Below are positions 36,110-48,100 of a stretch of DNA of 64,000 bases, piece by piece. Source of the DNA: Mytilus californianus (lineage: Eukaryota > Mollusca > Bivalvia > Mytilida > Mytilidae); NCBI RefSeq assembly GCF_021869535.1, contig NW_026262723.1, positions 85,190,324-85,254,323 of the forward strand, in the 5' to 3' direction. The notes beneath the pieces are model-generated. The model searched no databases. It was not told where the DNA came from and worked only from the letters and a program-made list of their open reading frames with translations. The position numbers and the translations under genes are program-made. Within the stretch, counting starts at the first letter, position 1. Each line of letters begins with the position of its first letter.

Positions 36110-39100
36110 GTACGTATAGTCTGACAAAACTCTTGTACTGATCATTATGACAGAATTTTAAAACCTTCATATGCCTAATTTGCAAAAAGACATTTAAAAG
36201 TTCAGATAGTTCTCCATATACACAATCAGAGTGACCGGTTTGTAAAGCTAAAAGGTAATTTAGTAAAACTTACAAATACATTGTTAAAAAATGCAATTCC
36301 TTTAACTTTTATACAAAGATACTTCAACAGTTAAAATAAAAACAAATGGCCTACTAATGAACTAATTGAATATAAATCAGTGTTAATGATGCAATGAGAC
36401 AAAGATGTAGATGGAAAATTGTAAAATGATGTTTTCCTTTTTTGAAAAAGACTATCAATATGTTAAGAAATATAGTATCATGGTGTTTAAAAATTTTTGA
36501 AGTAAATTGATAATATTTTAAAAACAAATACTTTTTGATATTTGTGCTTGGCATAAACACCCCACTCCCCCTCCAAACAAAAATAAATAATGAAAATAAG
36601 ATAAATATGATTAAATTGTATAGAAAGAAATGATATTAATGAAGGACAGAAGCATTTTGTATTGGTGTACACAATGTTCATATAAAGACAAATAAATATT
36701 ACTTTAAACTTTTTTTCATATGCCTTGCAGTGGATACAAAACCAAATCCAGATGTTATAGAACTTGATGACTCCTTTGAAGATGAACTTCTCAAGTCTAA
36801 TGGAGACTCACAGTCCCAAACCAAAACTTCTGAAGAAGATTTGGATAAGAAAGAGGAGGACAAACTTCTCCAGCTGGAAGCTGATGTGGACGTAGATAGT
36901 AAAGGCAACACCAATGATCTCAAATATGAAAATAAACTTTTAGAATTAGATAATGAGAATTCTAATCATAGTGTGACTAGTGTAAAAAGTAATCAAAGTG
37001 TGAAAAGTAATCACAGTACAAAAAGTAATCACAGTATAAAAAGTAATCACAGTGTGAAAAGTAATCATAGTGTGAAATCAGAAGCAAGTGTTAAGTCAAT
37101 ATATAGCGATAAATCTGTAAAAAGTAATCATAGTGTGAAGTCAGTAAATAGTGATAAATCTGTAAAAAGTAATCATAGCATCATTTCAGAAACTAGTGTT
37201 CATAGCATAAGTTCAGTTCATCATAAAAAACAAGATGACATTTCAATTCATAGTGATTCAAGTAATCATAGTCATAACTCGGAAATTAGTGTACCATCTA
37301 ACACAAATCATAGTCTTGACATAAGTGTTCCATCTAATACCAGTCATAGTAGTGCAAAATCTGACATTAGCATTCATAATGAAAAGCCAGAAATTAATAA
37401 TTCTAGTACAAAATTAGACCTCAGTATTCACAATGAATCTAGCAGTCATAGCATTAAATCGGATTCAAATGACCAATCAACTTGTAAAGTTGTGGAACCT
37501 GAGTCACAATGTGATAAATTAACAAATGTTGACAATGGTCTTCTTATTAATAATGATGTCACAAAGTCTGTTAGCAGTGAAAAAGTTACTGATAGTCAAG
37601 ATGGCACAAAAGAGATGGATGGTTTGGAGGATTGTTCAGAAGATAGTCAGGATGCAAAGTCCCTGGCAAGTTCCATTTCTGATGATAAAGAGGAGAAAAT
37701 GGATATTGACTCTGATGAAGAAAAAGATGATGCTTTATCTTCAGCAAAAAATTCATCTGATTCAAAAGACACAAGTGATAATGAACAATGCTCAATCAAA
37801 TCAGAAAGCTGTGATTCAGACTTAAAATCAAATAATAAAGTGTTGGAAAAGTGCAAAAAAGAGGAAAAAGAAAATGACGCTAAAAGTGATGGATCTGACA
37901 GGAAGAGACCTGCAGAGTCAGATGACTCTGCGTCATCAGAACCAAAAAGATCTCGTTTAGATGAAGTCATAGGTAAACTAGGAACACAAATAGGTATTCC
38001 GTTAGACAAAGTGAAAGCCATGGAGGAATTATCAGACACTGATGCAAGTCATCTTGACAGTGAAGTGACAGAGTCAAAGTCTGAGGAGACTTCATCTGAT
38101 ACAGATGTAGATGATGAGGATGATGATGATGTTGCTGAAATGAAAACGCCTGTGAAATCTCCAAAGAAAAGCAGGAGAGTGTCTCGAAAGGTAATTGATA
38201 TTACAAAGATATTACGACTTTTATTTTAAACATTCTTACTTTTTGAATTTCTTTGAAATATAGACAGTTTTTTAAATGAAAAGGTTGTGGTAGAGTTGAG
38301 TCAGAAATGAGAATAATAATACTAAATATGCAAGTGAAGCCAAAGGGTGAACAATACCAATAATTTCATTATTTATAATTCCATTCAATTCAATAATATT
38401 CAAGCTACCAAAAATATATATTTGTTATTTTTTGTTTAGAGTCAATGATTATGAAATCCATCTAACATTCAGCTCTGAATAATTTGATTTATCTTTCTGT
38501 TCAAATAATCAGATTGATTAAATATCTCTGCAACGGTTAGTTTTCTAATCTCGCAAAAGTGACAAGCCCTCAAAATCCTACATGTAGCTTAAACCCTGAA
38601 GCAGGTATTCAGATTATAGCTTGCCAAACCTGTTGAATAATTTGAGCCCTTAACATCATTGATTTGTTATTCTAAAGTAAATTTCCCCAGTTTAACCATG
38701 CATTACATGTTCTTTTATGTACAGAATATTTGTTGACTCACACATGTACATGTATCATGAGGTTTGTAATGAATTATGCGACATAAACATGTTACTATAT
38801 AACCATTTTATAGGAATTGTCAATGCTAGTGAAAGCCAAGGTCATGTTGTATTTGAGAACATACAGAGATGAAACTATCAAAGATCTTCACAGAAAAATT
38901 GATGACCTTCAAAGCAGCAATGAAATGTGGAAAAACAAAGCTAGAGATCTCGAAAGAAAAATGTTGGAACTAACAGTGCTACAACAAAAACATGAGAAGA
39001 GAAAAGCAAAAACTGCAGCACTGAGGGTAAGTATGTTAGTGTTTGTACGTACACTTTGTTACCATTCTGTTGCCAAATAACTGTAAAAAGTACAGAAATG

Positions 39101-42100
39101 GAAATTTTTAGTAAGATGATTTAACATATTGCATTCAAAGGGTTATTTTAAGTAGCAATGTTGGTTTTGTCTGCCATACATTGCCATAGGACAAAATAGC
39201 AGAATGCTGACGGGAAACTTTATATTCAGAAGGTAGTAGATCTGGATACAGCATACCTGGTATAAAGTTACCTTATGTTCTGCAGTTTCCCTCTGTCCAT
39301 TGCCCTTGAAATAATTTTATGGTTCAGCGACTCCTTACACAAACTTATGTTTTTTTTATCTCAAGAATTTCTCACTTAATGTAATATAAAGAGTAATACG
39401 ATAACTATATTGGGTGTATGGGATCAAGAGGTCAACTTTATTTTGTGTATGGAATGATTGTAAGGTGTACATGTCTGTCTAGCAGGTTTCATTTGACATG
39501 ACCTCATTTTCATGATTTTGTTCATTGGTCAATGTTAAAGCTATTGTGATTTGGTCATTTTTCTCAGATTTTATATGCATTAAGTCAAATATATTTGATG
39601 TATTGAATAATTGTAAGAAGTATGTCCATCTGGCAAAGTTCATTTGACCTTGGCCTCATTTTCATTAACCATTGGTCAATGTTAAGTTTTTGTGGTTGGG
39701 TCTATTTCTCAGATACTGTAAGAAATCAGTAGGTTTTGCTTTTTATACGACCGCAAATTGTATATTGGTATGACGTTGGCGTCATCGTTGTTGTCCGAAG
39801 ACACATTGGTTTTCGCACAATAACTTTAGTTTAAGTGAATGGATCTCTATGAAATTTTACCATCAGGTTCAATACCACAAAAGGAAGGTTGGGATTGATT
39901 TTGTGGGTTATGGTACCAGCAGTTAAGAAATTAGGGGCCAAAAAGGGGCCAAAAATAAGCATTTCTGTAACTTCCAGACAAAAACTTGTGTTTAAGTGTA
40001 TGGATCTCTCTGAAATTATACCACAAGTTTTCATACCACAAAGGGATGGTTAGGATTGGCTTTGGAGGGGTTATGGCTCAAAACATTTAGGAATTAGGGG
40101 AAAAAACAAAGGTTTCCTGGTTAATGGACAATTTAATTACACTGCTTTTAAATTATCTATTTAAGACTTTTATGATGTATTTAAATTGGTAATTATGGTT
40201 GCAAACTCCATTGGAAATTTGAATTGAGATTATGACCATATCTTGAGGGGAAGACTTTTTTTTTTTTTGGAAAAAGGGGGGGGGGGGGGGGGTAAAAAGA
40301 AATTGTAGGGGGCAATTTTTTTTTTTTCATTTCAGATTTCAGATTTTTTTTTGGGGGGGGGGGGTGTCAATACACAACAGCCTAGTGCATTTCACAAAAG
40401 CAATCCAAATTCAGACCTGTATCAAGCGCGACTATTGTGTCCATTTTCGCCCCAACTGTTCAGGGTTGGACCTCTGCAGTCGTATCCAGCTGCGCTCAGC
40501 AAAGTATTTTATTTGAGAATGGAAACGGGGAATGTGTCAAAGATACAACAACTCAACCAAAGAGCCAAAAACAGCTCAAGCCCACCAAAGGGTCTTCAAC
40601 ACAGCGAGAAAATCCTGCACATGTCTGTTGGGTAGGGTTCTTCTTTCCTTGACTTAATTTACATGAATTATTCATAATATTAAGTTTATATGATTGTATT
40701 AAAACTTATCTTGAAGACTTTCAACATGACTTCAATCATTATCAGTAAAGCAAGCAAGATAAGTCAGTGTGTGCACTGTTGTTGTTAATGTTTGTTTACA
40801 TGACTAAAACACTTTGAAGTACAAAATGGGCTCATTTAAAATTTAGAAAGATGATTTAATAAATTTTGTATTGAAAAAGGGGTCATGTTTTTTTATTTGT
40901 TTAGTTTACAAAAATGAGAATTCAGAAAGACGGTTCAAAATCTTTTGTATTAAAAATTAAAAAGGTAACAAAGATTTCAATATATTGCATGTATTGTATG
41001 GACACAAGTTACATTCTTCAAACTTGAATCAAAGATTTATAAACAAAGAATGAGATTTGTATCCTTGAAATGACTCTAATTATAAGTCAAGATCAATTAG
41101 AGAAAAAACTTGTATGCAATCACTGTTTGCAGTATTTTTCAATAGTTATTAGTAACTATCCAGTTTTAAGGTAAAACAAATAATGGGTGTTTGCAGGCAT
41201 TGTTGTAGCCTGATTATTAAGAAGATATGAAAAAGAAGTCCACAATTTCTTCAAAAATCTACAATAAATTCTTTGATTGTAAAAAATATGAAAATTTCAC
41301 TTTCAGCAAATTAGCACTAAATCAATTGGTGTACAGGTGGATGAAAATAAAGTGGAAAAGGTATTTATCTTTTTGTTTTATTTTTTCACACATATGTAGC
41401 AAAATTTATATCCAGTGCTTGGTTACATGATTGTAATATAGAGCTTAAATTTTAACTAGTTAGGGTTTCTTATTTATTCTTGATGATAGGTTATTTGTAT
41501 ATGTACATGTATAACATGAGTCAAATTAATAATATAGGTACTGGGATCATTTATATGATGAATAAACTTGATGGCTAATATTGTGGTAAAAAAGAATGTC
41601 AAATCTATTGTTATTATTGTTTAGTTCTGTATTAAAAACAATGTTATTCCTGAAAATTTATGTTGAGTGTCTGAAAGTGCTTTATAAGAAGGAATCTCCT
41701 GACACCCTTTCCACTTGAATATGTTACTGTACAGTTAATTTCAATAATATTTTTTCAGAATTGCCTGATTTAACTATAAGTGCCTTACATTACCCCCAAA
41801 GAACTTTTTCTTGAAACATTATTACAATTATTCAACATATATATATTACATGTATTATAAACAAAATTGGGAACTTAAAATCAAGTTTTTAATTGGAATG
41901 ATTTGTTCTTACACCCATTTGATTAAAAAAAAACGATTATTGACGAGAGATTATTTGATTTCCAGCAACCAATTACTTCACCTACACCCACCATGGTAAG
42001 CTTGCATTAATAAGTTCTGATTGTTGGATGGTTTTATGTTTACTCTGTGGTAGATTATCTGGATTACAACAACAAAAATATATAAAATTGTACAAACTAT

Positions 42101-45100
42101 TAGTCTGTATAGGATAATAAAGGAGTTTTTGCTAGCTCTGCTGTAAAAACATTCAAAACTACAAGAAAGTAAATGATATTTTAATGGCAAAATACCATGG
42201 CCAAGTTTGAAAATATTTGATAATGTGACTTTCTAGTGGAATGTTCTTCTATATTTGGAAAAATAAATACATAATTGGTCTGTTCTGATATATATGTAAT
42301 CCAGATAATTTACTTTATGGTCATTAAAATGGTATTCAATATTAGTCACATATAGTTACGGTAAATTCAGAAATTTGTGTATTTTATATTCGATTGTTGA
42401 ACAATGGATAAAAATTTGAGATTACATGTATTTCATAAGCAGGAAATGCTGCATAGAAATAATGGTGCATGTATCAAAATCAAAATGTGATGAAATGTTT
42501 TTGCATCACCTTTTTTTTTGTAGCAATTTTCGCAATAATAAAAATATCGCAAAAGTTTCTGATTTTACCGTAGTTTGAATTTCAGATCATCCAGTTCAAT
42601 TCATATATCAATCATAAAAAAGAGATATTTTGTGGGTTAAAAAACGTTGATGGCAAAATTACCTTGTTTCTTTTTTAAATGAAAATTCTACAAAAATAAT
42701 TTCCTGCCTATCTTGTCATCTCTTAAAACCTGACACAAAGTGGCAGGAATCAGACATTTTTTTAATTTTTTTGGCCTTTTACCCATGATGCCGCTGCTAG
42801 AAGTTATCATATTTTCATTCCCTTTTTGTTTGAATTTTATAATTGACCATGTTGTAACTAAAATTACAAGGTTTTTATGGTTAAGTCTATTAAAAAAAAC
42901 CTTCCTCAGGCTTTTACCTTGCAGGCTACTATTAATATATGATTTAAATATATGCTTTTGAATTGTGACATACAAGTTATGTCCAAAAGTTTCTATATTC
43001 TCTAATATCTATTATTGTCAAGCCTGTGACTTTTGTCGCAGAAAGCTTGACACAGGGATAGTGATCCGGCGGCGGCGGCGTTAGCTAACTTCTTAAAAGC
43101 TTTATATTTTCCAAGGTGGAAGACCTGGATGCTTCATACTTTGTATATAGATGCCTTAATGTTATGAAGTTTCTGTCTGCTATATGTCCATTGTCCTTGA
43201 CCTCATTTTCATGGTTCAGTGACTACTTGAAAAAAAAGTTGATTTTTTGTAAAGTTAATTTCTCTCTTATTATGAGTAATAGGATAACTATATTTAATAC
43301 GTTCGTACCTTGCAAGGTCCTCATGCCTGTCAGACAGTTTTCATCTGACCTCGACCTCATTTCATGGATCAGTGAACAAGGTTAAGTTTTCGTGGTCGTC
43401 CATATATCAGATAATATAAGCAATAGGTCTTCTATATTTGGTGTATGGAATGATTGTAAGGTGTACATGTCCAACTGGCAGGTGTCATCTGACCTTGACC
43501 TCATTTTCATGGTTCATTGGTCAATGTTAAGTTTTCATGGTTAAGTTTGTTTCTTAGATACTTTAAGCAATAGGTCAACTATATTTAATGCATAAATTGA
43601 TTGTAGGTTGCAATTCTGTAAATATAGACAATGCAATTTCCCATAGGAACTACCTTTACAGCTAAAACTGTGCCTCTTTTACTATGAAGTTTCGTGAAAA
43701 TAATATCCAAGAACGGAAAGAGTTTAAACTTATACTAAAATTCTATACTTCCCTTACCTCCATTTTTGGACCTCCTAAGAATTAAAATGTAGGCGCTACT
43801 GTGTTTTTCTATACTGGTAGTGATGTCTCTATGAGATGAAACACAGAGATCATAAATGGGAACCAGTACGTTAGCAAATTAACATATCTATGAATATTAT
43901 ATATCTCCCCAAAAGAGGCGTGGTTTGAGAAACAGCTGTATTTACAAAGTGCAACCCGTAAGGTGTACATGTCTGTCTGGCATGGTTCATCTGACCTTGA
44001 CCATATTTTTTATGGTTCATTGCTCAATGTTTAGTTTTCCTGTTTAAGTCTGTTTCTTAGAAACTATAAGCAATAGGTCAACTATATTTGGTGTATTGAA
44101 TGATTGTAAGGTGTACATGTATTTCCGGTTTGATTTATCTAACCTTTACCTCATTTTCTTGGATCATGTTAAGTTTATGTGATACTTTTAGTAAAGCTTT
44201 ATAGTTAGGACTATCAACATAAAATCAATGGTCAGTAAAGAAGACGAGACATTTCAGCGTGTGCACTCTTGTATTAAATGTTGAACAGATACCTAGATAT
44301 ACCTTTAGCAGCTAGTATTATAGCCATACTCTCGAATAAAATTAATATATCTAGCATTTCACTTGTTCACCCCTCATTATTTTTTTTAGAAATGAAGATT
44401 GTGTGTAAAGTTTTCATTTCTGACTGATATTTACATGTATGTGGATATTTTATTAATAATATGCATGTGAAAGTATTTAGAAGATCCCACAATGAAGCCA
44501 GCAGGGCAGTTTGGCATTATATGCAAGAAGTTTGAACCCTAAAGGAAATAATGTAATTTTCAAAAACTTCACATACTAATTTGACAGACCAATGTCTTGT
44601 GAACATCTGAAGGATGTCAATTAATAGATTTGCAATAATTCTTGCATTTTGATATCAAGGGACAAAAATGTGGCCTTTTCTTACCTTTTCCTTTTGTTAA
44701 ATGTTTGATTAACAGGAAAACAGGAGTCGCATTCAAATTCATAGTCAGAGATCAAGTGACATATGTTCAGGATCTTATTTTTGGCATTACATATTATAAG
44801 TAAATGAGATGACATTCAGTTTTAGAGGCAAAGGTCATTTCTAGAAAATTTGGTGTGATTGTGCACAGGAGAAAGTTACTTTTGTATGAAGTCCACATAG
44901 AATAAGACATGCTGTAAAGTATGAGAGATTTTGAGGTATCTTTGATGAGTTAATACAGTTACTGCATGAAACAAACAAAACTAACATTATTGTCTAACAG
45001 ATTGTTGCACTTCATCTTGAAAAATATATTCAACCTTAATATATTAGTTGACTCAACTCTTTCTTTCTCAAATTGCCAGATCAAATAGATTTTGCAAACA

Positions 45101-48100
45101 GTATTGTAGATGTTATCTTCTTCTAAGTACCTCACCAGGACCATTTATTTAGTGAAGTTAAAATAAGATAAATGCTAACTATTTTTATTCTTCTTGTGTA
45201 GCCCATGTATGCAGGCATCCATTCAAAAATTTATATGATTTAACTGCTGATCAACCAATAAGGTCCTTATTGCTTGAAAATATAGCATAGGGATGAAAAA
45301 ATTTATTTAAATATCTTGAGAAGTACTTAAAAGTAACACAGAGATTTAAAATTCCTGAAATGCTCATATAGGGAATAAATTGTTGGAAATTTATAAATGA
45401 CCCTAATACAAGCTTAAGTTGCTAATCTAAAAAAAACTTTTTAAAAAAAATACCAACACTGTTACTGAAGAAAGAAATTTTGACAAAAAAATCATAAAAA
45501 ATCATGAGACTTAAAATTGCTACCAAACTTTGGTTAAATGATACATGCATGAAACTCTTTCAGATTTATGGTTGATTTCCCATACCTCATTCAGACATGT
45601 TTGCCGCTAAATAAAAAAAACTTTGCACATACTTATGAATAAAACATTCTGAAAAATTATGTGAATAACATATTGCAACCAATCTTTGCTCAAATGACTT
45701 GGTAAAGATCCTTTGTGGAGAATTTGTTGACCAAACTGCTTTCAATCATGACCTCCACTGTTAATAAAACTAGAAAATTTTATACTGATAATGATAATCC
45801 CATCTTCATTGATCATTATAAACATGGCTGCCAATGTTACTTAAAATTGAAAAAATTGAGAGAGAAAACCTATAAGAAAATCTTGATAAAAATACCTGAG
45901 GTAGATTAAACACTTATATTTATTTTTAATTTAAATCAGGAATAGATATATGATCTTTCAGTCATATTTAGCAGTAAATTCATAATGTATGCATTTTGTT
46001 GTAGGACATTGTAGGTATCTGTAGCTATTCATTTGTAAATTTTGAATATGAAAAAAACATGTTTTAGCTCATGTTAATTATCTTTTAATATAGTAACAAT
46101 ATTTAGCCCATAGAATATAATTGATGTTTACTTTACAGAGTAAAGGAATTGCCCAGCAGCAGAGTCAAAGTCAGACAACACCAAATAAGAGTGGTACCAA
46201 AACACCACCAAGATCAAGTGCTCCAGTTGTTTGCCAGTCTCCACAAGGAACAACAGTGCCTGTAATGATTCAGTCACCTCCAGCTGTCACAAGACAGTTA
46301 GTACCAATCACCTCCAACCTTCCAAGATCCACTTACAGTGTCACAACACAGTCACAGATAAAACAAGCTTTAAATGTAAGTATTCCTTATTAATATGGTC
46401 AAACTGTAGAAGGGTCATATCTCAGGCTGGCCAAATAATTAATTAATTTATACTGGATGAAAACTCCGCTCTTCCTTGGAAAATAGTGTCTGGGTCTTTT
46501 GCAGTCAATTTAGTGTACTATTAACAACTTTTTAATCCTATAATTCCTGATGGAAAACATCTGTACTGATGTGTATTACAGTGTGGCAATTTTTTTAATA
46601 ACACATAAAATCTTTCTTTAAATGATTTACTGGTAATTTCACCATACCTGCAACTTGGGAAATATGAAAGTTATTGTATAGGAGATAAATTAAGAAGCAA
46701 GATTATCTGTAAATATAATGATGCAGTATCAGTTGCAAAATTCTTTTTTATGGCCCTGCAAGAAAGTCGGGGCCATATAGTTTTACCCTTATCCGTCATT
46801 CCGTTATTCTGCAGCGAACAGTTATACTGACTTTTTTTCAAAACACCTTCATATATTGAGCTGAGTTTTAGTATGTGAGTCTACTAAGATGAGTTACAGA
46901 TCAATTTTAGGTTTGGTTCCGCTCTGCTGATTTTTGCCAAAGTTACAGTCTTTATGAAAATAGCAATTATACAGACTCTTTTTTCTAAACTCCTTCACAT
47001 ATTGAGCTGATTTTTAGTATGTGAGTCTACTATGATGAGTTAAAAATGGAGTAATAAGTTCACATGATTCAGAAATTGTCATCATCAGGTATGATAAAGA
47101 AACAAATATTTGAAAAGGCATATTATTGAATAAACCAATAAGATCTTGAACTGAACAGCCAAAATTGTCTAAGATCAACTATTAACTGAACAGCCAAAAT
47201 TATCTAAGATCAACTAACTGTCTGTGGGAGTTTCTGCCTTAGAATTACTGAAAACTTTCAAGAATGTATTAATATGTAATATTTCATGTTCAAAGAAAGA
47301 CAACTGCAAAATAGATATTGAGAATTTAGTTTTGTAGTGAATTATTTATTCTAATGGCTTTCAAGGTTCTTATAAAATGCACAGGAATTTGAATTACCAT
47401 TTATGTCTAAAATTCACCTCCTAGGACACATTATGTTGTTATGTGAATCTTATAAAACATAATGATGTCAGATACATAATGTAGCTTTAATTCAAGTTAT
47501 CTTGAAGGCAGTCTTATTAAATTTTGAATTGTATACAACTTTCTGTGTCAATTTTGAGAATTTTTAACTCACTCGTTTCCTATGCAAATAGTTGGATAGT
47601 GTTTGAGAGGTCAAGACTACTTCAAATAAAGACAATCAAGAACATATTAAGGAAAGTTACTCAAAGACAAGATATTAAAATTGATTAAAAAAACTAGTGA
47701 TTGATCATATGATCAGCAGGCAAAAAATTTAAGAGGAAAACATCAGGGTACCCCATTAAGGTATGCCGCCAAACCCCCCAAATTGCAGGTTGGAATTTAC
47801 CATGTTATAGCCACATAATGGGCTGTAAGACTATGGTTGAAGACTGTACGGTGACCTATAGTTGTTAACTTCTATGTTATTTGGTCTCTGGTGGAGAGTT
47901 GTCTCATTGGCAATTATGTCACATCTTAATTTTTTATATTCATGTATATAAAAATTTCTCCAATTAATATTACAGTTACCTCCACAGAAGACACAGATTT
48001 TATTGTCACCTACACAAAAACCTCCAGAACCTCCAATTGGACAATATCCTTGTAATAAAACTGTCAAAAGTTTACTAGATACATCTAGACAACAACAACA

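Larger units (their letters stand above)
39209..40790 (+). mobile_element. Family G element in ATF7IP intron 3, containing an A element
   Basis: G modules (TCCATTGCCCTTGA, GTAAGGTGTACATGTCTGTC, TTGACCTTGGCCTCATTTTC, CATTGGTCAATGTTAAGTTT) run to about 39740. The 3' end (AAGCAAGATAAGTCAGTGTG, TGCACTGTTG) is at about 40750-40790. The 5' boundary is approximate. Confidence 0.5.

Noticed and set aside
37526-38164. Alternative frames within ATF7IP exon 2 on both strands
   Set aside because: They arise from the low-complexity Ser/Asp/Glu codons. The chosen frame is the one that joins exons 1 and 3 in phase.
42688-42975. Overlapping frames of 95 and 73 codons on opposite strands in intron 4
   Set aside because: Within an ATF7IP intron, no recognisable domain, and composition typical of AT-rich chance frames.
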